Positions 10,446 to 21,119 of a stretch of DNA of 64,000 nucleotides are shown here, piece after piece. This stretch comes from Symbiodinium natans (lineage: Eukaryota > Sar > Dinophyceae > Suessiales > Symbiodiniaceae), in assembly GCA_905221605.1 (NCBI GenBank), contig CAJNDS010000033.1:122358-186357 (forward strand), read 5' to 3'. Each line of letters starts with the position of its first letter. Positions within the stretch are counted from its first letter, which is position 1. Made by a program: the position numbers and the translations under genes. Below the pieces are notes generated by a model. The model saw nothing but the letters and a program-made list of their open reading frames with translations, made no database searches and was not told the DNA's origin.

Positions 10446-13400
10446 TTACTCGCATAAATCCAAGAAGGTTGCGATGGCATTAGGACCCATTAAATGTCCC
10501 ATCCGAAGCATCCGATGGGCTTCAATGGCCCTATGGAGCCCCCTCTGTAGATCGAAATTCAAACGACCCAAGCATTCCTGAAAAGAACATCCCGCCGCAC
10601 GCCGACTACGCTCGTCGACCCGACCACACAAACTAACTAACAAGTCCCGAGCCCCCTGTTCAATACCACCCAAACTCTCGAAGACGATAGGCTCGAAGCC
10701 GAGATCAACTGCAGCGCACCTCGCAGCGATAGCCGCGTGCGCGCGCTTACGCTGGGCATATTGGGACGCAGCCCGCAATGCCCCGGTGGCATTAGTAGCT
10801 AAGGCTGAAGATTGAAAAGGACTAGTCACCGCCACATCCAACGCAACTCGAGGATACTTAGACCAAGAATTTTGTCGAAGGGTTGGGGGTGCCGAGATTA
10901 ACACATCAGCTGGTCGACAATTCGGATCGTCCGGCAAAAGACCTGTAGCCTCCAAAACAGGATTCAAACCAGCAAGGCGCGCATACCGAAAGACAGTATT
11001 ACGTAAGCTGTTATGAATCCCACTTTTGCAGCCCTGGCGAATACATCCTAAGATATGGTGCCCATATGGGTCCAACGCATGACTGCAATAAGGGCAGACA
11101 TCCCCCTCGTCAAATAATGACATTCCCAGCCGCAAACTGACAACATCCACAAATGCAGCGTTGGAATACAATAAATCACGAGTAGGAGAAGGAGCGTGGT
11201 GCAACCACGCATTAGCCCCCGGCGCAGCGACTGACCGAAGAAGAACCTGAACACTCAAAGTACTACCATCGAACAAGGTTTGAAAAACCGAATTATACAT
11301 ACGATCCAAGATCTGGGACTGATCCAAAGCATGTTCGGGATGATTGATCTTATCTTGGCCGATTGGTAGGAAAGCAGTGAGGTGTTGAACTGCGGACGCC
11401 TCCAAAGTCGGTACAACCTGCTCGTAGCCTGGAACAAGCCGTGCAACATGGCTATGGCTCTGACGTCTAGAGACCAAATAGGCAAGATCGGCAACTTGAA
11501 AGACTTGCATTCCCTGTTCATAACGACAAGCCAACAATCCCAAGCCCCCGCAGCGATCAGGAAGGCGGCTCTGCAACCATTGCGCGGAAGTGAGCGGTTT
11601 GCCCAGGATTCCTTCCAAGCACTGACGCTGGATCGTGTGAAAGGCCTCCAATAAAGTAGAGATATATTCTCTCGGAGACGTCCGGGCCCAATACTGGATC
11701 TTGCCCCAAGAAAGAGCTTCCCTAAGTAAGTGGAAGGCGACATGCTTAGTAGGCAGTTGCTGGATTGCGTCGGCCATCTCCTGCAACTCCCCAATCTTAG
11801 TGGCAAGGAAAGTTTTGCCAAATGCAGCCGTCCCATGGACCGGTGTCTTTAAGATAGCAAGCTCGGATCCAGTGACGACCCTAACCCCAAGAGCTTGGAA
11901 CTCTGAGATATCTCCCCGAAATTGCTCGCCCGCAAGAAGGTAGAGGGTACACTTAGAGAAATCGAAGTGAAGACCGAACCGTTCCGACAAGGCTATTTCC
12001 GCTTTAAAGGCGCCCAGAACATCTTCCACCTCGCCCGCGCTGTAAGCATCATCGGCAAATTCAACCTCGAATTCAGGCACCCGCCTACACTCCGCCCGCG
12101 CGAGATCGAACATACGACGCCGAGACAAGCAAAACATGGGCGCCATGAGGGGGCATCCTTGTTGTCCTCGATGCGAGCCTTCCAAGTTATCCCCGTATAC
12201 GAGGTGGGTGCTATCCCCATAGCAAAAGTGGGCAAAACGAGCAGACGTCGGCGCGTGAGCCCGGCAATCTTGCAGAAATTCGCGGGGTCGGATTTCATTG
12301 AACGCGTTACGGACGTCTTTTTGAAGGACGACCGCCGAGGGGCGAGAGCAATGGCGTCGAACCCAACCCCGCGCAGCATGCACCAAAACATCGGCCCCCC
12401 CACGCGTCAAGGCCAACTGCTGAGCGCCCAAGCGGTCCCGGATACTATCCCTGTCCAGGGCAAGGGTGCAACGGAATGCAACCTTGCGCCAAGTCATACC
12501 CAAGACGATCGGACGAGCATCAGCATCCAAACCAACATGCCGACCCTCACTATCCTTCTTCCCAACACCGACCAAGCGCCCACCCCCAAGGAAACTTCTC
12601 AAGAAAGACGGCGCCTCCGCATTAACTAACAACTGCACAAACTCACGATATACCAAACCGAGAGGCTCCTCCTCCGGGCGCTGGCTAAGCAAATCGCGCA
12701 AGAAGTCCCCACGTATCCCATCAGGCCCCGGCCCTGCCCCCTTTTTGAGGGAGAAGACAGCCTTGTAGACGACATCGGCTGGGATATCCGGGGGCGGCGC
12801 GACTCCATCGGACGAGATGACAGGACCGTCTCGTGGAGGAAACTTGGCAAGCAATCGTTGGCGGACCTGAGGGGTATCTTCGGCCAATCCGGGCGACACG
12901 AGGCGCCGCGCGGCTTCACCCGATCTTCCCAAAGAAACCAAACGTTCGACCTCGCGACTCACGTGGCTACGTTTGCCCTTGCCCCCCACGCCTTTACGCG
13001 ATCTACGTTCGCCAGCAGCACGGGCCTCCAACCACAAGCCATACCTGTCTCCGGCTTTCCATCGGAGGAGAAGCGATTGGGTAAAATGGGAAGCCTGGGA
13101 AGGTCGTTGGCCACGGCTAGCTTGTCGGAGACAACACTTCCCAAACATGAAAAACTCAACCCACGCCCTACGACAACGCTGCTTAGCCTCAGAATCAACC
13201 TGTAAATCCCAAGCATCACTGCGATTGAATTGTATAATGCGGGTGAGTATCTTGCCGTATTCTTCGCGGGCAAGGGGAATAAGAGAGGCAGGGAGATATT
13301 CCTTGGTCAATACGTTACATACGAAGATCTCCTCAAGGGTGGGAAGGCGTGGGTCAGCGGGGGTTTCGGGCATTCGATCCAGGGGTTGGGCTGCCAAACG

Positions 13401-13925
13401 TGAACGGCATCTAGGATGTATACAATCCCGAATTTTGGACGAAATGCTGAGTCCGCATACCCGACATGCCGACAAGTTTTGAGCGCCTAACCAACCCTCG
13501 GGCACTGAACCAAATAACTCATGACCCAAGTGGAGATCAACATGCGCCCTCAAAGCATCAAACGAAGGAAATCCAATCCCATCACGATCGACATGGCGCG
13601 CGCACCCAAGGACCGGGCAAGTGTAGGGTTTAGAGCGTGCTGAAGCATGAGCACCGGTACCACTTTCTTCCCTCAACAATTGAGCTTTAGGAATATCTTC
13701 CCCGAAAAGCGTAGCCAAGTCTCTAGCTACCCGCACGTCGACTTCCTGAGAACCTTCATCAAGGTCCATAGGAGCAGAATCGGCCCCCGAACGCGAGCTA
13801 CCCGACGAGGGCAAACCCTGCTTCAATCCACTCGCATCGTCTGCAACAAGATCTATATCCATAGGGGCAGCAACCGAAGAACGTAAAGACCTGAGTCGCG
13901 CATCCTCGGGATAAGCTGGAAACAT
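10446..13925 (-). CDS. Reverse transcriptase with C2H2 finger and RLE nuclease
   Basis: A 1159-residue protein from the ATG at 13925; an ATG at 13862 is an alternative. The frame stays open upstream to 14903, but that part is W/C/I-rich and not protein-like. The N-terminal half has a C2H2-type finger (C103, C108, H128, H132) and a second Cys cluster near 154-173. The reverse-transcriptase core shows motif A (D537 within DVRNAF), motif B (RGQQGCP, 586-592) and motif C (FADD, 623-626). A C-terminal C-x2-C-x8-H-x4-C knuckle (C944, C947, H956 or H957, C961) precedes RPAD (D1007), LDV (D1030) and K1060. This order matches the PD-(D/E)xK restriction-like endonuclease of R2/CRE/NeSL-type elements, which nicks the target and primes cDNA synthesis. 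No frame break was found, so activity is possible. Family placement is by motif order only. Confidence 0.85.
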   Translation of the reverse strand: MFPAYPEDARLRSLRSSVAAPMDIDLVADDASGLKQGLPSSGSSRSGADSAPMDLDEGSQEVDVRVARDLATLFGEDIPKAQLLREESGTGAHASARSKPYTCPVLGCARHVDRDGIGFPSFDALRAHVDLHLGHELFGSVPEGWLGAQNLSACRVCGLSISSKIRDCIHPRCRSRLAAQPLDRMPETPADPRLPTLEEIFVCNVLTKEYLPASLIPLAREEYGKILTRIIQFNRSDAWDLQVDSEAKQRCRRAWVEFFMFGKCCLRQASRGQRPSQASHFTQSLLLRWKAGDRYGLWLEARAAGERRSRKGVGGKGKRSHVSREVERLVSLGRSGEAARRLVSPGLAEDTPQVRQRLLAKFPPRDGPVISSDGVAPPPDIPADVVYKAVFSLKKGAGPGPDGIRGDFLRDLLSQRPEEEPLGLVYREFVQLLVNAEAPSFLRSFLGGGRLVGVGKKDSEGRHVGLDADARPIVLGMTWRKVAFRCTLALDRDSIRDRLGAQQLALTRGGADVLVHAARGWVRRHCSRPSAVVLQKDVRNAFNEIRPREFLQDCRAHAPTSARFAHFCYGDSTHLVYGDNLEGSHRGQQGCPLMAPMFCLSRRRMFDLARAECRRVPEFEVEFADDAYSAGEVEDVLGAFKAEIALSERFGLHFDFSKCTLYLLAGEQFRGDISEFQALGVRVVTGSELAILKTPVHGTAAFGKTFLATKIGELQEMADAIQQLPTKHVAFHLLREALSWGKIQYWARTSPREYISTLLEAFHTIQRQCLEGILGKPLTSAQWLQSRLPDRCGGLGLLACRYEQGMQVFQVADLAYLVSRRQSHSHVARLVPGYEQVVPTLEASAVQHLTAFLPIGQDKINHPEHALDQSQILDRMYNSVFQTLFDGSTLSVQVLLRSVAAPGANAWLHHAPSPTRDLLYSNAAFVDVVSLRLGMSLFDEGDVCPYCSHALDPYGHHILGCIRQGCKSGIHNSLRNTVFRYARLAGLNPVLEATGLLPDDPNCRPADVLISAPPTLRQNSWSKYPRVALDVAVTSPFQSSALATNATGALRAASQYAQRKRAHAAIAARCAAVDLGFEPIVFESLGGIEQGARDLLVSLCGRVDERSRRAAGCSFQECLGRLNFDLQRGLHRAIEAHRMLRMGHLMGPNAIATFLDLCE

Positions 13926-14787
13926 CCCAATCGGCAAAAGCAACCCACCTCTCACGACTAAAGGCGCATCCACGGTTAGCCAGATACCTATGCCTATTGA
14001 GACGCATCTACAAAGGTATCGTGGAAGGTGCCGATCCCCCATCCAGAAACCAATACCGCTGAGAAGAACCAAGAATCGAGTACAATCCCCTCTACAGCCT
14101 ATCCAGATGACCAAAGCACTGAAGTATGTGAATTGCACTTGAACTGCAAGAGGTTGGCCCCACCACAAGAGGCGCGCCACACGAAGTCCGAGTTGTAACA
14201 AGCAAGCAACCAAGCCCGCCTGCCACGCTACAACAGCACAATTAGACATACTCTTTGTCCCACCCCATGCCGTGGCGGCACACGAACGCAAATGATGAAA
14301 ATAGAATAATTGGCAGGCATAAACCCAACCAAGTCGCCTGGACCTAGTCCCCTGCTGGAGAACTCTGGCTGAACTTCGGCTGCCAAAATAGAAAGATGTG
14401 CAAGCTGTCTGCTCAATCCCAAATCCCCGGAGAACAATCCCCGAACAAATGAGATACAAGAGTATCCTCGGTCCCCGAAATACTCGCCCTCGCAACCACA
14501 CCCACAAACCATCTGTCCGAACAACCCTCCGTACTGAAGGGATCTGAGCTGTAATGGCCGATCTCCTCTGATCATTCTCATTATCATCTCCCGCCACTTG
14601 ACCAATTGCAAAGACGCTGACACAGAAAATCAACCAAATCCAATCCCAAATACGGATGCAAGCAACGCAATCGTCTCCTACATTCAGGGACGACCAAACC
14701 CAAAGCCACCCTGCGGTGCACGGGGGGTCGCACCTCAATTCCATGGCGCCCCCCCCCCCCCTCGCCGTCGGCCCGGATTCTTGAGCC

Positions 14788-14808
14788 CTTGAGCCAAAAT
14801 GGCTAAGG
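14788..14808 (-). other. Relict dinoflagellate spliced leader
   Basis: The minus strand matches the 21-nt core of the published dinoflagellate spliced leader at 20 positions, with one G-to-T change at the third base of the core. It includes the unbroken CCATTTTGGCTCAAG. It is followed at once by a second partial leader, GGCTCAAG (14780-14787). Leader-plus-truncated-leader tandems are known from dinoflagellate genes that returned to the genome as cDNA. No GT follows the leader, so this is not an SL-RNA gene. Confidence 0.8.
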
Positions 14809-14904
14809 CAGATGAAAATACAAAGAATCGAAAATAACTCGCCGAATATGAGACATCGGATTGTAGAACCTCGTCTTTGCCTTCGGTCTTGGATTTGCTC
14901 CACG

Positions 14905-16450
14905 CATTCTCTTAATTCGGGGTGGGGGTGGGTTTGCTTTTTCTGAGAGTATGAGGAGCAATGATAGTGAATTTCTTCATCGAGGCTCTATATTCTTTAT
15001 ATACGATATTTCATTCTCATTTATATTGGTTAGGATGCCGGGGGCTTTTCGACGCATAAATCATTCAAATCTTGTCTCCCATGATCTCTTGTATGTAATG
15101 GTCCTTCATCATTGACGCTGGAGTCTGATTTCAATAATGTGAAGAATTCCTTATGCAGAAGGGGTAGGGGTCCGGTGCGAGTGGTATCTGTACCCAAAAA
15201 CACCAATTATCGTAAGAAAGATATGATAGAAAAATCAGCTCAAATGAAATAAAGAGAACTCCCAGAACCACAACAAACGAAAAGCAAGCGAAATCCCAAG
15301 TGAGACGGACCACGATTGGGCAAATGCACCCACCACCACCCCTTCATCATGAATTTTCTGACCTATTTCAAGTGCTTAACTTTCAAGTACTTACTTTTAG
15401 GAATAGAAATCTTCTGACATTTGAGAATCGAAATAGGTCTTTCTAAATTGGCGCTTTTGGGAGTAGAAGCCTCTTGCGCCATCTTATCAAATTCGTAGTA
15501 TATAGATTTGTTATGATTGTCAAATTATGTCCAAGATAATCGACCTAATAATATTATCCGAATTATATCCCAAATATATAAAATAATATAGATACCATAA
15601 AAAATAATAATATGATTTCCTACGGCTTCAATCCATAATAAATCATATTATCCATCGCTCATATAATTTTCTCATATAAATTTATAGATAGCTTTTTTGA
15701 TATTCCATCTCAAGCCTCTATATTTTAATTTATTTCGAGATAATGATACGAGTAATAGAGATTTTTTCCTTTTGAACTAGATTTATCTTTTCTTAAAGAG
15801 ATTTATTTTTGAAATTCTATTCTTAATCATGATGTTCGAAAGAATAAGAATTTTCTTCCATATTCCTTTTCTATTTTTCAATTGGTATACATCATTCTTC
15901 TCAAATTTCTTTCGATTTCGAATCATCGATTGAAATTAGATTGATATTTGAGATTTTTTATGCTTATTATATGATATCTATTATGGAGGTCATTGAAAGA
16001 AATCATATTTCTTTAGAATTTTTATTAGATAGAACAATATATCAATATATAAGATTCATTGGGATCGAAATTGAGATTAAATAAGAAAGATACGAAAATC
16101 AATCCTAATTCTTCATAAATCATTTCGGAAAGAATATTAATCAAATTATCTCGAGATAGTAAGGTATGTATCTATCCAGAAATTGGTGCAGGGGCCTGGT
16201 CCAATTATGGATTGTCCAATTTCTGTGTTGGTTTTGGAATTCCATTTTCTCGAGATTATTGGCGAATTGGGGGTGGTGAGAAATTTTCAATATACGATTC
16301 GCAATATCATATTTGCGCCCAAAAGTATCAATTAGAATTATCTAGCCCGAAGGGTCATTCCTACATCTCACCAAGCTTTTGTTTTTTAGGTAGGAAAGCT
16401 GACGTTCCCTTGCCTTTGGATCTAGACAAAACAGTGCAATCGTTTTTGTC
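14905..16450. other. AT-rich flank with retroelement 3'-end fragments
   Basis: No gene seen. On the minus strand 15150-15340 carries GATAATTGGTGTTTTTGGGTACAG-type sequence matching the element 3' region near 10050-10090. Further motif copies are at 15448-15480 (opposite orientation) and 16310-16345. Composition returns to normal near 16450. Confidence 0.5.
15150..15340 (-). repeat. Second fragment of the retroelement 3' region
   Basis: Shares the AATTGGTGYTTTTGGGTRCAGATRCCACTC core and neighbouring sequence with 10050-10090, in the same orientation as the complete element. It supports a cluster of related insertions rather than a single event. Confidence 0.5.
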
Positions 16451-17690
16451 TGTCGCTCTGCCTCCTGATTCGACTTATTTGAGAAGGCGCGTTCGCCTGT
16501 CAGCAGGTTAGGTGTGTTCAGAGCCGCCAGTTATCACTGGAAACGTGCTTCTTCCGCGAACAGATGCTGTCCATGAATGACCCTTCTGAACATACTTGCA
16601 AAAAAACACAGCACCAGGAGGCTGTGGGTGCCTTGACGGGCTTCTCGCATAACAGGCGGAAGGCCCCAACCAGCTGCCAGCCAGGCCTTGCCGTGATGTA
16701 AACGGATGAGTGACGATCCTGGGACTTGTTTTTGGTGAAAAATCATGTGCCAAGGCACATGATGGCGTGATTTGACAGTGCAGTTGTTGCTCAGTTGTCT
16801 TGCGTTGCTACCATTTCATTGTAGCATCAACGGAAGTGTGAAGCACACGCAGCTTTAAGAAGCGCGGGTTTTGTGGGTCAGGTTTCAATCGTTCAATCGT
16901 AGTGATCAAGAGGTGCGGGGGTTGGTCTGCTTGCCATCGTCGTGAGCGTATGATTGAATTGAAGCAACATGCAAGGCTTCAGTGCAGCACCCATTTGCAA
17001 ACATGCCGATCGCACAAAGGTTTGTGAAAGGAGGCTTCACTTGGGTTCCGAGATGTTTTTTCACAGCAGTTGCAAAAAAGGATCGGTGCGTCATGCAAAT
17101 GCATTGCCCGCACAGGGGTCGGTCATGTGCTGTGAAAGGATTCGTATGGGTCTTGATCAAAAATCAAATCCCCCTTTTTGCCCCAGAACAGGAACTCGTT
17201 TCGTTCAGCCCACACCCCCCAGAGTAGCACGTGTCCTAAACCACGACGGTAAAGGCTAACTCGTGGCCTCCTACAACTTGAGGCCATGCTCGCAGTGTGT
17301 CAATCTGTTAACATGTCAGCTCAACAGTACCTGCCTCCTGCGGCAAGTCATTGGTGCGCCATCTGGGCACAACCTGGGGCTGCCTCAGACCACAGGCACA
17401 GGCATCCGCCATGCAGGCAACCCTGCCAATTCGGGGAGCACGCAAATCTTGAAGATAAACCAGGCGTCACGAGGCTACGTAGATACTGAAAAGGACTTGC
17501 TTTTCAACCTCTCCTCCAGCCAGGGGAGCATGCTGACAACACAAGTGCGTGGCCGTAGCAGAGCAGGGAAAGCCCTTCTGCGATTGCTTTGAGAAGGTAA
17601 CTTCATCCGGCAGCATCAGACCCAATATCAGTGGAGAGACAAGGGATGCACACCCCCAACACCCAACACCTGATACATCGAACACATGCC
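16450..17690. other. No supportable gene
   Basis: Overlapping frames on both strands, none with clear splice sites. A plus-strand frame near 17400-17590 has moderate coding texture (IRHAGNPANSGSTQILKINQ) but no compatible junctions. Confidence 0.4.
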
Positions 17691-17724
17691 ATGATAGGCC
17701 ATGCCATGCCATGCCATGCCATGC
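17690..17724. repeat. CATGC pentamer repeat
   Basis: Six tandem ATGCC units, with further copies in the flanks. Confidence 0.8.
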
Positions 17725-17756
17725 GCGCACCGTGCAACATCAAATCCTTTCTTGAG

Positions 17757-17853
17757 CCGGTTGCTGATCCATTTGCTCGAGCTCGTACGCGGCAAAGGCA
17801 ACGAAGCTCAACGCCTAGGAGCTTTGTGGATCTTCGGAGGTTTGCAGGACTCG
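17757..17853 (+). CDS. Internal exon, ARM/HEAT-like helix pair
   Basis: The exon follows the pyrimidine-rich acceptor CCTTTCTTGAG and ends at the donor TCG|GTGAGT, entering in phase 2 and leaving in phase 0. Its 32 residues, including RLLIHLLELVRGKGNEAQRL and GALWIFGGLQDS, read like one armadillo or HEAT repeat (leucine-rich helix, turn, A-W helix). One repeat is too little to name a family. Neighbouring exons were not found. The competing frame gives an arginine-rich, less natural peptide. Confidence 0.5.
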
Positions 17854-17859
17854 GTGAGT

Positions 17860-20800
17860 CAAAGCATTCTTGAAGCGTGTGCTGCACTACACGTAGACAT
17901 ACGTAGACCTCGCAGGCATGAAAGCCTTGTGCGCAAGCCGAGCCGGTGGCTGTCACAATGAGTGCAGCAAGCGAAATCCTCAGACAGAGAGGGCACCACG
18001 AATCAAGGAACGTGGAGTTCGATGGTCAACAAGTGATCATTGAATCGGGGTAGAGCTTACAGTAGATTCGCGGGGTAGCATGGTTTTGGTGGACGCGCTG
18101 GTTGTCTGCTGGCCGTCGGATCTCGCGAATAAATTCCAAGGCTCTGCAGCAGCCGCCGCCTTTTCCGGAGGCAGTTTGCTAGGTCCCTGCGGCTGCAGAT
18201 GCGACCTGGGAGTTCTTGGGAGTCTAAAAAGACTGCTGGAGGTGCTGTAAGATGGGACATGTGCAGCAGTTGAGTAAGGACCTGATCGGAAAACCTGACC
18301 TGATCGGCAAACAGTGGCCCGATACATATTGGGACTGGATGGAAAACGCAGGCTCCCCTCCCTCCCTTTTGAGGCTTACACGGCCCTATTTGAGCATGCG
18401 CACATGCCCCTGCCGGACGCTCAGAACCTACTCTGAGGCTGCAGCTTGCCTTCAGGAGCTCCACCTTCAAGTGGGCTCACGCGGGCAGACAAGAAGACCA
18501 CAGTTGCTGTTGACTTCAGAACTCAATGTAACCACCAAGTCAAACGCCGGGGGCCTCTCATGGAATGGAGAAATATGGCACTACCTACTCTGTGACTGCA
18601 CGAGCTTGGGGGGTCTTCTTGGTGTATTCGAGGCCCGCAAGTGTGAATTTGAGAGTTAACCTCTGCAACTGAAACCTTTAACTCCGACTTCAGAATGGGC
18701 TTGACCGGAAAGCACAGTTCCCCTGCATACGGCCTGGGCTCACCTATTTTCTCAAGGATTAGCCTTTATTCTTGGGGGATGTTTTTTGCACATGGGCAGA
18801 ATGGATTAGCAACATCTTGATGCACTCGCTCCGTCAGGGAACGCCAGCCGATCAGTTGATGCGGTACGTTGAATGGCTTCTGGTGGCTTCAAAACATTCT
18901 ACGCATCACCCTCGCGCAGGAATTTAGTGTCTAGCAATCCTTATTTGACTTATGCGCTTGTCACGCATATGAAGCACCAGCTTTCTTGCGACTCCTGGCA
19001 CTCATGGGGCCTGTGAAGACCGAATGTCGAGGCGTAGCTCCTGCAATCATGGTCTCCTAGTAGTCTTGTAGGGTCTCACAAAGCAGTATAACAAGATCGC
19101 ATGATCACACACTGGCAGCAGCTGTCGACAGCACCCCAGGCTTGCTCGTCATGGCCGCTCACTTCGAGCATGGGACAGCAAAGGGCTGTCCAGAGTCGAC
19201 ATGACGACCGAGAAAGCCGACAAAAGTGTTGAGTCCGCACCCCTGCTACATCCAGCATTGAGATGCTGCACCAAAAGTGCTGCGCGCAGCCTGCAAGTCG
19301 CGCCTGGCCTTGTCGCTGTCGCTATCGCTGCTGCTGTAGCCAAAGCCATCCTGAAGTCGCCCAGTGCACTTGCGCAGGGGCACGGGTCGATTGGACCCAA
19401 AGATACCGGGCTCGGAAACCTCGGAAACTTAGATAGTACCTGTGCTGTGCAAGACCCTAAGCTGGTGTTGATGGCTCAAGCTGACCTGTTTGGGCCCACA
19501 TGATGCGGACGTGTGGGGACTGTAGAACATGCACATAAGACCCTTTCTTTCAAGACGCCAAGTGCTCATTGAAGCTTCGTTTGGCTTGTAGGTCCACGTA
19601 CAGTCCCAAGAAGCAAATGTAGGCCTCGCTGGATGAAGATTCGTGCCGCTGCACCTGCATTCGCAAAGTCTAGTGGAATGTTGCTTCTGCAAAAACGAAT
19701 CAGGCTGCTTGTATGGATTATGCGAGGTCTTGTCGTTTTCTGTTGTAACCACAATCTGTAAACTTGCGGCATCTTGTGGCTTCAGGTATGCTGGGAGAAG
19801 AGAAATATGCGAAAACGAGCTGACTCTGTCGAAGATCAGTAAACGACAACTACCACAAGCTTCAAAAGAGCTAGCAGCGAGCATTGGAGCTATGGGTGCA
19901 AGGACGTAGCGTGGCCTGGGCCTGAGCTTTCTGCTGGCTGGAAGTCTGCGCTGGTAACCGGCTTGATGCAGACCCTGGGGCAGTGCTGACATCCAAGGTT
20001 CTGGATCTGGGCCCAGGGTGTGTAGTACTTCACTTCACTGGGTCTTGCACAGCAGAGCTGCTTGGAGATAGATCTTGCACTGTAGTCATCCGTGCATAGA
20101 TGTAGTGCGCTTGCTTAACTGCTGTACAACCTAACGACGTCGTCTCTGACAATTGAACTTGGGGGAGGCCTCGTGATTGCGGCTGTCCTGTTGCTTTGAG
20201 TTTCTCCAAGACGCGCGCCTGACCGACTCATGTTGGAATTGGACATATGATAGCTTGCTGCGGAAATGTGCATTCCTCGGCGAAACCATTGTCGCGGCTA
20301 CCTTTTGCTAGCTTTCGTGAGGGATATGTTCTTCCTATGCAGCCACACACAGAGCTCAACACCAGTCTTTGGCGGCATGGTTCGGCAGTCTGTCGCAGTC
20401 CCTAGTGTTTGCCCTAAACCCTAAGCCCTATACTAGGCGCTTGCTATGACATGGTCAGGACCGCACACATTGCGATCTAAACGTCGACACCTCTAAACGA
20501 AGGTTGTCCAAGTGCAGTCATAACAGCAGCTGACACGAAGTGCTGGCGCCTAGGCTTGCTACGCATTGAATCTTCGAGAAAGAGGCTCAGGATGCGGAAT
20601 ATTAAGTGCAGAATGCATACCATTGCCGGATGGCCGTGAACACATGAGCCAAATCCTTGTCAAGGTGACCACTAGGCCTGTAGCGTCGAACCTTCCATGC
20701 GGCTGGGGTCTCTGAACTCACATGGCACGGACTCCTCCTGGACTTCCGCGGTCTGGGATTGTAGGATTTTGATGGATTTTGTAGACTTTCTAGGGTTGCC

Positions 20801-21040
20801 GCCCCTCACTTCAAGGCTTGGGAGTCTGTTGTCAACTCATGGGTTGCCAGAATGGCCGAATGCACTCAGAAGCCAGGTGTAGCCAATTTGGGTGCCACGC
20901 AAGCTGATGCGCATCTTTGCAGGTGCTACAGCCACGCACTTGAACCAGAAGGATAACTTGCGCAGGCAGGGCCGCAAAAGACATCTAGAAGCAGGACCTT
21001 GTCGAATCTAGAACAGCTTGTCAGCGATTGCAAACTTTTT
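17860..21040. other. Sparse region; one weak ORF at 19201-19503
   Basis: No firm exon. An ATG-initiated 100-residue frame on the plus strand at 19201-19503 starts MTTEKADKSVESAPLL and has an alanine/valine-rich segment (LVAVAIAAAVAKAIL). The opposite strand is equally open, so it is not called. A short CCCTAAA patch lies at 20410-20430. Confidence 0.35.
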
Positions 21041-21050
21041 GCTCACTTGC

Positions 21051-21112
21051 CTGAGTTTGTTGTGGCGATGTCTGCGATTTCCTGCAAGGATTCTGAAAGG
21101 CCCTCCCGTTGA
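21051..21112 (-). CDS. Internal exon with GC donor
   Basis: A 62-nt exon after the acceptor CTCTTTGCAG, ending TCAG|GCAAGT. That sequence is the strong GC-donor form in which the remaining donor bases compensate for the C. Phase 2 in, phase 1 out. It encodes QREGLSESLQEIADIATTNS, a polar helix. Upstream frames (for example FAIMSEKPTSTFYILHD at about 21150-21210) look coding, but a matching junction was not settled. The family is unknown. Confidence 0.45.
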
Positions 21113-21119
21113 CTGCAAA

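Larger units (their letters stand above)
10030..14808 (-). mobile_element. Non-LTR retrotransposon with restriction-like endonuclease
   Basis: A nearly 4.8-kb minus-strand element. The proposed 5' end is the spliced-leader relic ending at 14808. It is followed by about 880 bp without a convincing protein, one long reading frame, and an AT-rich 3' region of about 400 bp. Homologues of that 3' region occur at 6410-6900 and 15150-15340. No LTRs flank it. The ORF is richer in GC than the AT-rich DNA on both sides, which suggests arrival from elsewhere. The exact 3' end and target duplication were not resolved; the satellite begins directly beyond about 10020. Confidence 0.75.

Noticed and set aside
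11255-13482. Several frames of 100-235 codons on both strands within the retrotransposon
   Set aside because: They are shadows of the reverse-transcriptase gene, with composition dictated by its codons.
13926-14903. Upstream extension of the reverse-transcriptase frame
   Set aside because: It is open but begins at a GTG, has unnatural W/C/I-rich composition, and runs through the spliced-leader relic, so it is leader and UTR.
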